Below are positions 1 to 9,466 of a stretch of DNA of 64,000 nt, one piece after another. This DNA is from Engelhardtia mirabilis. GTDB taxonomy: Bacteria; Planctomycetota; UBA1135; GCA-002686595. Position 1 is the first letter of the stretch; each line of letters opens with the position of its first letter. The stretch spans positions 2,976,001 to 3,040,000 of the forward strand of contig CP036296.1 in NCBI GenBank assembly GCA_007751255.1. The letters are read 5' to 3'. Both the position numbers and the translations under genes were made by a program. The notes beneath the pieces were generated by a model that was given only the letters and a program-made list of their open reading frames with translations, did no database searches and had not been told where the DNA came from.

Positions 1-1123
1 TCACGAGGATCCGCGCCCGTCGGGTGGCGAGGACGTACATCTTCGCGGTGGCGAAGAGGCTCGTGCCGACGATGCAGCCGACCATCGTGGCGAGCAGCGG
101 CGCGGCATCGGCCCAGCGCTCACCCAGGAGCCACGGCACGAGTGAATCCGCCAAGAACCAGGTGGCGACGCCCGCGGCGAGCAAGGGCCCCGCCAGGGTC
201 AGCATCAAACGCCTGCGTCCCGTGCGGCGCGCGGCCTCGGTCTCCGCGCGGCTGAACCAGTTGTAGGCGAGACGCCCGGCCAGGGGCGCCAGCAGTTGGT
301 GCGGGACGGTCGCGAGGCGGTGAGCCTGGAAGAAGAGTCCCGCGCCGGCGGGGCCGCCGATGGCTCCCGCGGCGAGCACGAGCACCCGTGCGAAGCCCCC
401 CTCGAGGGCGCCGTCGAGCCACACGTCCTTGGCCTCGTGTGCCAGGCCGGCCCAGTCGCGCGGCCGCAACCAACGCCAACGCACGGTGGGCAGGGCGCGC
501 AGGCTGGCGAGGCCGATCAGGCCCACCAGAGCCAGGGCCAACTCGCGGGCGTAGAGCGCGGCCGCTCCCGCCCCCAAGAGTGCCAGCGCGACGGCCACGC
601 CATGTCCGGCGAGCTGGGATCCGCTCTCGAGCACGCTCAAGCTGCGGTAGGCCATCTGCCGCTCGTGGAAGGCCTTGAGGTTCGACAGCAGGTGGGCGAG
701 CAGGAGCGCTGCGAGCAGGACCCCCGCGGCCAGGTCCAGTTGACCGGCGACCAGGGTCCAACCCAAGGCCAGTAGCCCGCAGAAGATCGTCTCCTGGTAG
801 AGGGCGTTCACGAACAGGTCGCGACGCTCGGGTGCGATGGCGCCGGCGCCGCGGGCGCCCTCGCGGATCACCAAGAGGCCCGTCCGCAGTGACAGCACGG
901 CCAGCACCAGGCTCACGCTGGCCATCAGGAGCGCGAAGCGCCCGAAGCCCTCGGGGCTGATGTGCCGCACGAGGATCAGGTTCGCCCCGAAGGCGACCCC
1001 GCTCTGCACCACGCCGCCCGACAGCATCCAGCCGGCCTGCCGCACCGCGTCCCTACGGGTCGGGAGGCCGGTGGTCTCCACCTGGCCTTCGCGCACGGGG
1101 GCCTTGGCGACCAGGGTGCCCAT
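1..1123 (-). CDS. Wzx-type polysaccharide flippase (3' end cut off)
   Basis: The frame opens at ATG 1123-1121 and stays open to the window edge (374 codons visible, no stop), so it is partial at its C-terminus. The translation is strongly hydrophobic with repeated membrane helices of the kind seen in polysaccharide biosynthesis (PST/MATE-like) flippases: an early segment GVVQSGVAFGANLILVRHIS, then helices such as LVLAVLSLRTGLLVI, AAGVLLAALLLAHLL and LVLAAGAIGGPAGAGLFFQ. The family flips lipid-linked oligosaccharide repeat units across the inner membrane. It starts 5 bases after the sulfotransferase stop, so it is the last visible gene of the exopolysaccharide operon. Fold class is confident; the substrate is not known. 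Confidence 0.8.
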   Translation of the reverse strand, partial: MGTLVAKAPVREGQVETTGLPTRRDAVRQAGWMLSGGVVQSGVAFGANLILVRHISPEGFGRFALLMASVSLVLAVLSLRTGLLVIREGARGAGAIAPERRDLFVNALYQETIFCGLLALGWTLVAGQLDLAAGVLLAALLLAHLLSNLKAFHERQMAYRSLSVLESGSQLAGHGVAVALALLGAGAAALYARELALALVGLIGLASLRALPTVRWRWLRPRDWAGLAHEAKDVWLDGALEGGFARVLVLAAGAIGGPAGAGLFFQAHRLATVPHQLLAPLAGRLAYNWFSRAETEAARRTGRRRLMLTLAGPLLAAGVATWFLADSLVPWLLGERWADAAPLLATMVGCIVGTSLFATAKMYVLATRRARILV

Positions 1124-1128
1124 GGGGC

Positions 1129-2055
1129 CTAGACGTAGCCGAAGGACCGACGCAGGGGCGCGGTCGCAGTCCACACGAAGCTGCGCGCGGCCGCGGGCAG
1201 GCGTTCGCGCCAGGATTCATCCAGGCGCACGTTGGCGGTGCCCCAGCGCATCTGGTTGCCGGACACGGCGTGGTTCTCGGTCCGGCGGAAGTCCTCAAGG
1301 GATTCCTCCAGGCCCTCGAGCCCGAGCCACTCGCCGAGACCGGCCAGGGTCGCCCGGGGATCGCCGGCCAGGTCCTCGTAGCGCAGTCGCCGCACGGCCC
1401 CCGCGGGCAGGGCGCGCTCGCAGACCGCGCGCATCAACGCGTTCTCGATCAGCCAGCGCGCCGTGAAGCGCGCCACGCGCTGGGGCGAGAGCCCGCCCGC
1501 GTCGCGGGTCATCGAGTGGACGAAGGCCCGCGGATCCTTGGTCAGGTGCACGACGCGCAGGTCGAAGCGGTCGCTGGCCGCGAGCCACAGCAGACGGTAC
1601 GGGTCCTTGGAGGCGTCGATCAGCCAGCGCACCTGTCCGCCGCGCCGCGCTTCGGCTTGGGGTAGGACGCGTTCGAGTAGTTCCGCAGTGCGTGCGGCGT
1701 ACTCGGTTGCGAGCCCCCTGTGCTCACCCAGCGGCCGGCCCGCGAGCAGGTCGCGTACGTGGTCGGTGCGAATCACCCGGCCGAAGCCGTGGGCGTCACG
1801 GAAGTGGTGCAGCGGCGCGGGGCCCCGCTCGAAGGCGCGGCCCTCGGTCAGCGGCGCCCAGAAGTCGCACTCGTCCAGGAACCGGCCGCAGCCGCAAGGA
1901 TCGCGGTGTTCCTCGAGCTCCCAGGGCAGCACTTGCAGCTCGCCCACGCTCCAGGCCTCGGCGTGGCTGCCCAGGAGCAGATCCAGCAGGGTCGATCCAC
2001 TGCGTCCATTCGACAGCACGTAGACCAGGGGGATGCGTCGTCCGTCGTTCGACAT
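1129..2055 (-). CDS. PAPS-dependent sulfotransferase
   Basis: About 308 residues. The N-terminus has VLSNGRSGSTLLDLLLGSH, the 5'-phosphosulfate-binding loop (RSGST) of the sulfotransferase superfamily. A later stretch with DLRVVHLTKDPRAFVHSM fits the strand and the R/S 3'-phosphate-binding region, and RYEDL is also typical. Family members move sulfate from PAPS to a hydroxyl of a carbohydrate. Its position between glycosyltransferases and a flippase suggests it sulfates the exopolysaccharide (inference). ATG 2055 was chosen; an in-frame GTG at 2064 would make a GTGA overlap with the upstream stop, the coupling style used by neighbouring genes, and is equally plausible. Confidence 0.82.
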   Translation of the reverse strand: MSNDGRRIPLVYVLSNGRSGSTLLDLLLGSHAEAWSVGELQVLPWELEEHRDPCGCGRFLDECDFWAPLTEGRAFERGPAPLHHFRDAHGFGRVIRTDHVRDLLAGRPLGEHRGLATEYAARTAELLERVLPQAEARRGGQVRWLIDASKDPYRLLWLAASDRFDLRVVHLTKDPRAFVHSMTRDAGGLSPQRVARFTARWLIENALMRAVCERALPAGAVRRLRYEDLAGDPRATLAGLGEWLGLEGLEESLEDFRRTENHAVSGNQMRWGTANVRLDESWRERLPAAARSFVWTATAPLRRSFGYV

Positions 2056-2060
2056 CGCGC

Positions 2061-3254
2061 TCACGAGGCCAGGGCCGTGTGGATCTCGAGCGGGCTGTCC
2101 GGAGCGCAGCGCCCATCCAGCAGCGCCCGGTAGGCCGCTGCCGCGCGCAGCCCGTAGTCCGACCAGGAGAAGCCGTCGCGCACTCGCAGGGCCGCGGCCG
2201 CACCCATCTGGGCGGCGCGCGCCTCGTCGGCGGCGAGGCGCTCGATGCCGTCGCGCAGGGACTCGGCGTCGCCCGCGGGCACCATGAAGCCCTCGACCCC
2301 GTCGCGCACCAGGCCAGCGGCGCCGGTGTTGGGGGTCACCAGGCACGGCAGACCGCTGGCCATGGCCTGGATCGTGACCATGGCCATGCCCTCTTGGATC
2401 GACGGCAGGCAGAAGGCGCTGGCCAGGCGGTAGGCCTGGGGCAGCTCGGACTGGGGCACCGCGCCGTGGAAGTGCACGCGATCGTCGGCGAGGCGCTCGC
2501 GGAAGGGCTCGATCTCCGGCTCGATCGGACCCACGAAGTGCAGCTCGGCGTCCTTGCGCTCGAACTTCGCGAAGGCCTCGAGCAGCAGGTGACTGCCCTT
2601 CTGGATCGAAACCCGGCCCACGGCCAACAACCGAAGGCGGCCGGGGCCCACCGCGGCCGGGGTGAAGCTGTCGATCGAGACGCCGTAGGGGTTGACGATC
2701 AGCTTCGAAGCGGGGATGCCGCGCTCGACGAAGCTGTCGCGGGCGAAGCCCGAGGGCACGGCAATGGCGTCCGCCGCCTCGTACTCGGCCAGCTCCTTGT
2801 CGATCACCGCCGGGTGGGCGGTGCGCGGCTCGATCCCGAAGCGGCCGTACTCGGCGCGCAGCAGGCGCGTTTGCTCTTCGATGTGGGCGCTGCCGCGCTC
2901 GAGCACGGTCAGTGCCCCGCGCCGCTTGGCGGCTCGGATGCCGGCCAGCGAGACCCCGGACCAACCGACGAACACGTCCATCTCGCGGGGCAGGTGCCGG
3001 GGCACGGCGCGCTCGTAGAGGGCGTGGATGGTGGGCTCGAGGGCGTCGCGGCGCGCGACGGGCAGGCGCTGCCACAGGCGATGCACCGCCTCGATCGCGG
3101 GGAGGCCCTTGATCCGCCAGGGATCCACGCCGAAGCGCGGGCCGAGCTGGCGCGGGTAGGAGGTGATCAGCCGCTCGAGCACTCCCTGGGCGTCGAGTTC
3201 GCGGGCCAGGTCGAAGGCGTGGAAGCGGCCCAGCACGCTGATTGCGACCTTCAT
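2061..3254 (-). CDS. Glycosyltransferase family 4
   Basis: 397 residues with a GT-B layout: an N-terminal acceptor half and a C-terminal half with LLAVGRVSIQKGSHLLLEA (the usual start of the nucleotide-sugar domain) and CLPSIQEGMAMVTIQAMASG. That segment sits where GT4 enzymes have the E-x7-E motif; here the second acidic position is Gln, which is unusual. It probably adds one sugar to the lipid-linked exopolysaccharide repeat on the cytoplasmic face of the membrane. Its start overlaps the preceding stop in an ATGA (3251-3254), implying translational coupling. Donor and linkage cannot be read from sequence. Confidence 0.85.
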   Translation of the reverse strand: MKVAISVLGRFHAFDLARELDAQGVLERLITSYPRQLGPRFGVDPWRIKGLPAIEAVHRLWQRLPVARRDALEPTIHALYERAVPRHLPREMDVFVGWSGVSLAGIRAAKRRGALTVLERGSAHIEEQTRLLRAEYGRFGIEPRTAHPAVIDKELAEYEAADAIAVPSGFARDSFVERGIPASKLIVNPYGVSIDSFTPAAVGPGRLRLLAVGRVSIQKGSHLLLEAFAKFERKDAELHFVGPIEPEIEPFRERLADDRVHFHGAVPQSELPQAYRLASAFCLPSIQEGMAMVTIQAMASGLPCLVTPNTGAAGLVRDGVEGFMVPAGDAESLRDGIERLAADEARAAQMGAAAALRVRDGFSWSDYGLRAAAAYRALLDGRCAPDSPLEIHTALAS

Positions 3255-4444
3255 TGCACCAGCCTCCGGACGAAGTCGCCGGGGTGGGGTTGGTCGTCGC
3301 CGCTGACCGCCGGCAGCGGGGCGGCGGGGCGCTCGAGCTCGGCGGCGAGGCGCGCCGCCCGTTCCAGACCTTCCGGGGACAGGGGGCTGGGATGGGGCGT
3401 CGGGACGCCGACCGAGCTCAGGACTCGGATCAGGCAACCATGGTGGCTGTAGTCGCTCGACAGGCAGCGCTCGCGGGCGGCGCGGGCGATCTGCTCGCGC
3501 TCCTCGTCCGCTGCCAGGTAGTGCTGCACCTTCGCGACGAGTTCGTCCGTGCCGTCGAAGTAGGCCGCCTCGCGACCCTCGGCGAACAGCTCCAGGTGCT
3601 CCTGGGTGCGCTCGGCCAACATGAAGCGCCCACAGGCGGGCACCTCGACGCTGCGGTCGGTGTGCTCGTCGCGGTTGGCGACGCGCAAGAAGCCGAGCTG
3701 GATCTTGGAGGCACAGATGGCGCGCACGTAGTCCTGGCCGGCCACGGCGTAGCCCTCGATCCTCAGGTTCTCGTGCCCTCCGCGCGCCGTGTCCCAGCCG
3801 TTGCCGAAGACTGTGACTTGGAACCCCGCGCGGGCCAAGGCCAGGCAGCTCGCGGCGCGCTGGGCCTCGTAGGTCCCGATGAAGCCCACATCGCAGCCGA
3901 ACTCCTCGCGCACCGCCGGCGTGACCTCGACCGGTCGATGGAACTGCGGGTCGAAGGTCTTGGGCTCGTAGCGCACGCGCTGGGCGCCCAGACGGGGCAG
4001 CTCCTGCGGATCGGCGTTGCGCCGCTTGGTGGTCACCACCAGGTCGTAGAGCGGCAGGCAACGTCGGATCCACTCCGACTGGTTGTGCCGCATGGCCATG
4101 TCGTCCTCGCTGAAGAAGACGAGCGCGCAGTCGGGCTGCAACTCCCTGAAGGTCTCGAGCGTGCGGGGCCGGATGTTGCTGCCCATCTCGATCCACAGCA
4201 CGTCGTAGTCCTGGGCCTGGGCGCGGCGCAGGAGCCGCTCGTTGACGCCCACACGGTCGAGAGGGCGTCCGAGCCGGCGCGCGATGCGCTCGCGCAGGAG
4301 CGGCCGCTCGGGGGCTTGGCTGCTGCGCCGGGGACGGACGAAGGAGACCGCGGTGACCCTGTGGCCGAGCTCTTCGAGCGCCCGACGACGTTGGTCGCCG
4401 CGCGTGTTCGGGGTCAGGTCGCAGACGTAGAGGATCGAGCTCAA
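3251..4444 (-). CDS. CgeB-like glycosyltransferase
   Basis: 397 residues, starting at a TTG that overlaps the upstream stop as TTGA (4441-4444); no better start lies close to the SSILYVCDL strand. The C-terminal part contains RSVEVPACGRFMLAERTQEH followed by LFAEGREAAYF, the pattern of the CgeB/Glyco_trans_1_2 group, in which the protein N-terminus corresponds to a first Rossmann half. It lacks an obvious E-x7-E. CgeB-type proteins occur in spore-coat and surface polysaccharide loci as putative glycosyltransferases. It sits between two GT4 enzymes with overlapping ends, so it likely acts in the same repeat-unit assembly. The C-terminal 45 residues are Pro/Ala-rich and poorly conserved-looking. 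Confidence 0.75.
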   Translation of the reverse strand: MSSILYVCDLTPNTRGDQRRRALEELGHRVTAVSFVRPRRSSQAPERPLLRERIARRLGRPLDRVGVNERLLRRAQAQDYDVLWIEMGSNIRPRTLETFRELQPDCALVFFSEDDMAMRHNQSEWIRRCLPLYDLVVTTKRRNADPQELPRLGAQRVRYEPKTFDPQFHRPVEVTPAVREEFGCDVGFIGTYEAQRAASCLALARAGFQVTVFGNGWDTARGGHENLRIEGYAVAGQDYVRAICASKIQLGFLRVANRDEHTDRSVEVPACGRFMLAERTQEHLELFAEGREAAYFDGTDELVAKVQHYLAADEEREQIARAARERCLSSDYSHHGCLIRVLSSVGVPTPHPSPLSPEGLERAARLAAELERPAAPLPAVSGDDQPHPGDFVRRLVQ

Positions 4445-5697
4445 GCGGCCACCTCGGTGGACTCGCAGAGCACCACCTGTTGCAGCGCGGCCTCGAGGCC
4501 AGCGGCGTCGGCGGCGAAGTCCCAGGTGCCCACACGCTCGGCGGCGGCGCGGCCCAGGGCACGGCCGCGGTCGGGCAGTGCCAAGAGGCGCGCGATGCGG
4601 TCGGCCAGGGCCACGGCGTCCCCGACCGGGAAGCGGAAGCCCGTCTGCCCCTCGACGATCAGGTCGACGCCTGAACCGACCGCCTCCGAGGCGATCACCG
4701 GTCGTTCGGCGCACATGGCCTCGTTGACGACCAGTCCCCAAGGCTCGTACTGGCTGGGCAGCACCAGCGCGTCGCACAGGTCGTAGTAGCGGGGCAGCTC
4801 AGTCTGATTGATGAAGCCCGTGAAGTGCACGGTCCCGGCGGGGAGCGCGGCCGCGCGCTGCTCGAGCTCGTCGCGTTGTTCGCCGTCGCCGACCATGACC
4901 AGGTGGGGCAGGGGCTGCTCGCCCGCACGGTGCAGGTGTGCGAGTGCGTCGAGCACGTCGAGTGGACGCTTGCGGGCGCTGAACTTCGAGGCGTAGAGCA
5001 GCACCGCTCGGCCCTGCTCGAGGCCCAACTTCGAGCGCAGTCCCTCGCGCCCGGCCGTGGCCTCGCGCGCCTGGGCCGCGAAGCGTCGGTTGTCGACCGC
5101 GTAGGGCACCCTGTGGATGCGCTCGGGCAGGATGCCGTAGTGCTCGTAGAAGTCGCGGTTGGCGCTGCCGATGGCGAGGAAGGCGTCGACGCGTCGCAAC
5201 AGGCGCGGCAGGGCCCAATCGCGCAGCCTGGACTTCAGGCCGGCGGGGTCCTTGCCCAGCAGCAGCGACTCGCCGCGCAGGAGCACCGGCAGGTCCAGTC
5301 GCCTGGCCGCGGCCAATGCGCGCAGGTTGGTGGGGTGGACGTAGCCGTGCAGCCAGACGGCGTCGTAGTTGCCGCGGCGCAGGGCCGACTCGATGCCGCG
5401 GTTGACGGGCCGCAGGCTGGTGAGCTGGTCGCTGCGGCCGAGGGTCGGGAGGAACTCGTGGGCGTAGCCGCCGAGCAGGTCGACGTCCCACTCGACCTCG
5501 CGCCCGAAGCCCTCGTCGCGGTAGCTGCGACAGGAGACGTCGGAGAGGAACAGGGCCGTTACGTCCACAGCGCTGTGGGAGGTCAAGTACCGCAGCAGCG
5601 GCGCCTGGTACTGGATCGGGTGCGAGACCACGTAGGCCACGCGCCAGCGCTTGCGCGGCGCCGCGATGGGCTGCGGACCCGCGCCAGCGGCCGACAT
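4441..5697 (-). CDS. Glycosyltransferase family 4
   Basis: About 418 residues from ATG 5697. The first strand, RWRVAYVVSHPIQYQAPLL, is typical for GT4 enzymes near WsaF/WbuB-like proteins. The C-terminal half has VLLYASKFSARKRPLDVLDA and the motif SQYEPWGLVVNEAM (E-x7-E intact), then GVDLIVEGQTGFRFPVGD, the usual GT4 ending. Predicted to transfer a sugar from an NDP-sugar during repeat-unit assembly. It lies 55 bases downstream of the tyrosine-kinase gene. No clear Shine-Dalgarno precedes ATG 5697, and the region before it is Pro-rich, so the start is tentative. Confidence 0.87.
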   Translation of the reverse strand: MSAAGAGPQPIAAPRKRWRVAYVVSHPIQYQAPLLRYLTSHSAVDVTALFLSDVSCRSYRDEGFGREVEWDVDLLGGYAHEFLPTLGRSDQLTSLRPVNRGIESALRRGNYDAVWLHGYVHPTNLRALAAARRLDLPVLLRGESLLLGKDPAGLKSRLRDWALPRLLRRVDAFLAIGSANRDFYEHYGILPERIHRVPYAVDNRRFAAQAREATAGREGLRSKLGLEQGRAVLLYASKFSARKRPLDVLDALAHLHRAGEQPLPHLVMVGDGEQRDELEQRAAALPAGTVHFTGFINQTELPRYYDLCDALVLPSQYEPWGLVVNEAMCAERPVIASEAVGSGVDLIVEGQTGFRFPVGDAVALADRIARLLALPDRGRALGRAAAERVGTWDFAADAAGLEAALQQVVLCESTEVAA

Positions 5698-5752
5698 CAA
5701 GGTCGCCAACCCACCCGGGGGCAGGGGCGGCGCCAGGGGCGCACCCGGACCG

Positions 5753-8677
5753 TCAGAAGCGCTCGTCGCGTGCGCTCGCACTGGCCACCTCCCGTTCCAG
5801 TTCGCTCGGCAAGGCGGCCTCGACACCCTCCAGTGCCGGGGGGCCGCCGTCTCCGCCCGCGTCGGTGTAGCCGTATCCGTAGTCGCCCTGGTAGCGGTCG
5901 GATGCGCTGCTGCGGTCGGCCCTGTGGGCGTTCATCACGCAGCCGACCAACTTGGCGCCGGCCTGTCGCAGGCGCGTGGTGGCGAGGGAGACGGCCTCCC
6001 GCGGCAGACCGTCGCTGCGGTAGAGCAGCAGCACGGCGTCGAGGCGGTGGGCGAAGGTCTCCACGTCCGCGACGGCCAAGGCCGGGGGCAGGTCGAAGAC
6101 GACCAGGTCGTAGGACTTGGTGAACTCGTCGATCAGCTCCTGGGCCTTGGTCGTACCCAGGGCGTCACCGGCGGAGGCGCGTAGCACCCCGGCGGGGATC
6201 ACGGACAGCAGCGGGTTGTCCGTGGAACGCGCCACGTCGCGCCACTCCGACGTGCCCGCGAGCACCTCGGCCAGGCCCGGACCGCGGTCCAGCTTGAGGT
6301 AGCGGTGCACCGAGGGCCGGCGCATGTCGGCGTCGACCAGCAGCACCCGACGACCGCCGCTGGCGAAGGCCCAGGCGATGTCGATGTTGGTGGTCGACTT
6401 GCCCTCGCCCGGCGCGCAGGAGGTGGCCGCCATCGTGCGCAGGGCGTTCACGTCGCCGACCGCGAAGCGCAGGTTGGCCCGCAGGGAACGGTAGGCCTCG
6501 GCGACCACGCCGTGCGGATCGTCGCGCAGGGCGATGAAGTCCGTGGTGGCCTTGGCCACGCGGTGCTTGCCGTGCTTGAAGTCGGGCACGGTGGTCAGCA
6601 CCGGCAGGCCGGTGACGGCTTCGAGCTCGCTGGGGCCCTGGAGGCTGCGGCGCAGGCTCTCGCGCAGCCATGCGAGTCCGAGACCCAGACCCAGACCGAG
6701 CACGGAGCTCAACATCAGCGTGAAGCCGATGCGCGGCGAGTAGCGCAGGTCCGGCGCCGCGGCCGCGTCGATGAAGTCGGCGGCGGCGACGGTGGAAGCA
6801 CGGGTGATCTCCGCCTCTTGCAGACTGGTAAGCAGGAAGGCCGCGATCTGTTTGTGGGTCTCGAGCCGGCGCATGGGGGAGGCCAGGCGGCGCTGCTGCT
6901 CGGGCAGGTTGCCCAGGCGTTCCTCTAGGACCGCCACGTAGCGGCCGAGCTCGTCGTTCTCGAGCGCCACCGCGTCGAGGCGGCTGGCCAGCTGGCGCTC
7001 GACCCGCTCGCGCAAGTCCTCGAGGGCGGCGCGGTCCACCCGCGCGTTGGCGTCGGGCAGATCGGTCGCTGCCAGGGCGGCGGTCTTCGCCAGCTCGGAA
7101 CGGTCCTCGAACAGCCGCTGGAGACCGGTCAGCCGGCCACGCAGGCTGTCGCGCACCTTGGCGCGCAGCTCGTCGAGGGCCGCGATGGCCTGGGCCAGGG
7201 GCGGGTAACCGGGCAAGAACTCGTGCTGGAGCGAGGCGATCTCGCCCTCGAGCCGCGCGATCTCGGACAGGTAGCCGGTGGTCAGGGGATCGACGGTGAT
7301 GCCGGGCGCGTTCGAGTTGGCGGAGAGGAAGCCGTAGGCGCCCGGGACGCCGTCGTCGATGGCCTGGATCGTCTCGCGCACCGCCACGATCTGCATCGCC
7401 AGTTCCCCGGCGCGCTCCTCGAGCAACTCGGAGCGCTGGGCCAGGAGCAGGGCGTAGGGGTCACCGTCGGAGCGCCCCTTGAGCAAGAGGCGCATGTGGA
7501 GCACCGAGAGCTGCTCGAGCAGGCTCTTGGCCAGGGGGTCGTCAAGCTCCTGGGCGATGCGGCCCAGGGCGTCGAAGTCGCCGCCGCGCAACAGCGCCAG
7601 GGACTCGGACAGGGACGAGGCCTGCAGATCCAGACGCATGCGCTGGACCTCGAGGTCGGACAGGTTGCGGATCAAGGACTCCGCCGTCGCCACGCTGTCG
7701 ATCGCGTCGAGGTTCTCGGCCTGCAGGTCCACCACCTCGTGCTCGGCGGTCTCGAGGGCCGCGAGCTGCTCGTCGAGCTGGGACTGGATGAAGCCGACCG
7801 TCTGCGAGGCGCGCTTGCGACCGCGCTCCACGTTGAGGTCGAAGTAGTTGTGGCACAGGGCGTTGGCCACTGCCGCGGCGCGCTCGGGATCGGAGTCGTC
7901 GACGGTCAGGGCGATCACGCCCGAGTTGCGCTGGCTCTCGACCACGCGGGTGTCGGACAACAGGCGCTTGACGGCCGAGGCTTCGCTCACGCGCCGCACG
8001 ACGAACTCGCGTCGGCTCACGTCGCCGCGCACGGCCAGGTTCAGCTCGACGCCGCCGACCCGGTAGCGCCCGTCGGGCCGCTGGGGGCGGGCTTCGCGGG
8101 CGTCGTCGTCCGGGCTGGCGGCCACGTCGACGGGCGTCAGCCGGATCTGACCCTCCCCGTCGAAACTCACGCGGATCGCCTCCGCGGCGCCGTCGGCCAG
8201 CGCGCGCGCGCGTGCGTGCAGGGCGCCCTTGCCGCGACGAATCCCGACCATGCGGTCGAAGATGCGCCGCACCGGCTGCTGGTCGGGACTCTCGACCACG
8301 GTGGTCAGACCCTGGTTGCGTTGGGCGTGGGGATTCTCCGGCGTCGGAATGCTGCCGTCGGGCGGCGATTGGATGGTCTTCTCGGCCAGGGACCGCGAGC
8401 GCAGGAGCGCGATCTCGGAGGCCGCGGCCGGCGCCGAACTGAGCGCGGCCAACTCGCCGAGCACGCCACCCGTGGGCTGCGACTGGTCGAGCAGGATCGT
8501 GGCCGTCGCGCGGTACACGGGCGGTTGCAGGCTGAGCCAACCGATCCCCGCGGCCACGGTCGCAGCGGCGCAGGCCCCGATCGCGAGCCAGCGCTTGCGG
8601 ATCAGGTCGAGGATGGCGCGTAGCTCGGGGACGGCGTCCCGGACGCCGCCCGCGGTGTTCTGGTCGTGCCTGAACAT
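5753..8677 (-). CDS. Wzc-type polysaccharide co-polymerase / tyrosine autokinase
   Basis: 974 residues. A first membrane helix (about 30-51) precedes a Wzz chain-length domain. A very long, mostly helical periplasmic region follows (to about 650), with coiled-coil-like stretches. A second helix spans about 650-671 (LMLSSVLGLGLGLGLAWL). The cytoplasmic BY-kinase domain has Walker A CAPGEGKSTT (about 753-763), Walker A' VLLVDADMRRP (778-788) and Walker B VVFDLPP (about 858). A C-terminal tyrosine cluster, YQGDYGYGY (about 929-938), is where such kinases autophosphorylate. The protein controls polymer length and export together with the outer-membrane Wza. The start overlaps the wza stop as TGATG. 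The periplasmic part is longer than in E. coli Wzc (about 720 residues in total). Confidence 0.92.
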   Translation of the reverse strand: MFRHDQNTAGGVRDAVPELRAILDLIRKRWLAIGACAAATVAAGIGWLSLQPPVYRATATILLDQSQPTGGVLGELAALSSAPAAASEIALLRSRSLAEKTIQSPPDGSIPTPENPHAQRNQGLTTVVESPDQQPVRRIFDRMVGIRRGKGALHARARALADGAAEAIRVSFDGEGQIRLTPVDVAASPDDDAREARPQRPDGRYRVGGVELNLAVRGDVSRREFVVRRVSEASAVKRLLSDTRVVESQRNSGVIALTVDDSDPERAAAVANALCHNYFDLNVERGRKRASQTVGFIQSQLDEQLAALETAEHEVVDLQAENLDAIDSVATAESLIRNLSDLEVQRMRLDLQASSLSESLALLRGGDFDALGRIAQELDDPLAKSLLEQLSVLHMRLLLKGRSDGDPYALLLAQRSELLEERAGELAMQIVAVRETIQAIDDGVPGAYGFLSANSNAPGITVDPLTTGYLSEIARLEGEIASLQHEFLPGYPPLAQAIAALDELRAKVRDSLRGRLTGLQRLFEDRSELAKTAALAATDLPDANARVDRAALEDLRERVERQLASRLDAVALENDELGRYVAVLEERLGNLPEQQRRLASPMRRLETHKQIAAFLLTSLQEAEITRASTVAAADFIDAAAAPDLRYSPRIGFTLMLSSVLGLGLGLGLAWLRESLRRSLQGPSELEAVTGLPVLTTVPDFKHGKHRVAKATTDFIALRDDPHGVVAEAYRSLRANLRFAVGDVNALRTMAATSCAPGEGKSTTNIDIAWAFASGGRRVLLVDADMRRPSVHRYLKLDRGPGLAEVLAGTSEWRDVARSTDNPLLSVIPAGVLRASAGDALGTTKAQELIDEFTKSYDLVVFDLPPALAVADVETFAHRLDAVLLLYRSDGLPREAVSLATTRLRQAGAKLVGCVMNAHRADRSSASDRYQGDYGYGYTDAGGDGGPPALEGVEAALPSELEREVASASARDERF

Positions 8678-9411
8678 CAGTTCTTGAGGGCGTCGGAGAC
8701 GACGATCAGGTTGGTGATCGCGCCGAAGATCGGCGTGGAGGCTTGCAGCACGGGGATGATCTGCTCGCGGAAGGCGCCGGACTTGGAGATGCGGACGAAG
8801 ATCAGGTCGTCGGGCTCGACCACCACGAGCCCGTCGAGGCCCGGCGTGTCGGCATTGAAGATGTGGACCTGCAGCTCGTTGTCGCGCACGCGCAGCAGGG
8901 CCACCTGGTCGCGGTCGCCGCCGTCGCCGACGCCACCGGCCAGGGACAGGGCCTGGAGCGCGGTGATCGGTCGATCGAGCACGTAGGCGCCGGGCTTGCG
9001 AACTTCGCCCAGGACGAATGCGCGCCGCGCGGCGTACTCCTCGACCGAGAGCCCGACGGCCGGATCGATGAGGTAGGTGCCGAGGGCCTGCTCGATCTGT
9101 TCGCGGGCTTCGACCACCGACTTGCCGGCGATCTCGATCGGACCCGTCAGGGGCAGACTCAAGTTGCCCTGGGGGTCGATCCGCAGGGGGAACTCCGGCG
9201 GCGCGAGTTCCGCGTGGCCGAAGACCGTCACGCGCAGGAGGTCGCCCGGGCCCAGTGTGTAGGGCGCCAGGCTGGCGCTGTCCGTGAACGACTCCGGCGG
9301 CGCCGTGCTGCTCGCCAGGGGCGGCACACTCGCGCATCCGGCGATCCAGAGGAGGCCGGCGACCAGGGCCGCGGTGGCGGATCCCCGCCTCGAGCTGCTT
9401 TCAATGTCCAT
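8677..9411 (-). CDS. Wza-type polysaccharide export lipoprotein
   Basis: 244 residues from ATG 9411. A lipoprotein signal peptide ends in LLWIAGC (Cys26). The mature part has the Poly_export domain (YTLGPGDLLRVTVFGHAEL, then RIDPQGNLSLPLTGPI), followed by an SLBB-like segment with VLGEVRKPGAYVL. It should form the outer-membrane/periplasmic channel for the polymer and partner with the kinase encoded immediately downstream. It is clearly shorter than E. coli Wza (379 residues), with only one SLBB unit and no obvious C-terminal amphipathic barrel helix beyond a short hydrophobic GAITNLIVVS stretch. Such short forms are common in exopolysaccharide rather than group 1 capsule systems. Confidence 0.88.
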   Translation of the reverse strand: MDIESSSRRGSATAALVAGLLWIAGCASVPPLASSTAPPESFTDSASLAPYTLGPGDLLRVTVFGHAELAPPEFPLRIDPQGNLSLPLTGPIEIAGKSVVEAREQIEQALGTYLIDPAVGLSVEEYAARRAFVLGEVRKPGAYVLDRPITALQALSLAGGVGDGGDRDQVALLRVRDNELQVHIFNADTPGLDGLVVVEPDDLIFVRISKSGAFREQIIPVLQASTPIFGAITNLIVVSDALKN

Positions 9412-9466
9412 CGCTGATTGAGGCGAGGACGGTGGCGCCTTGGGCCCCTTCCCCTGCCTGGGTGGC

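Noticed and set aside
1692-3452. Long open frame on the plus strand opposite the sulfotransferase and glycosyltransferase genes
   Set aside because: Its translation is Arg/Gly/Ala/Gln-rich with no family pattern, and it lies wholly antisense to genes with clear motifs. In GC-rich DNA such mirror frames arise by codon bias.
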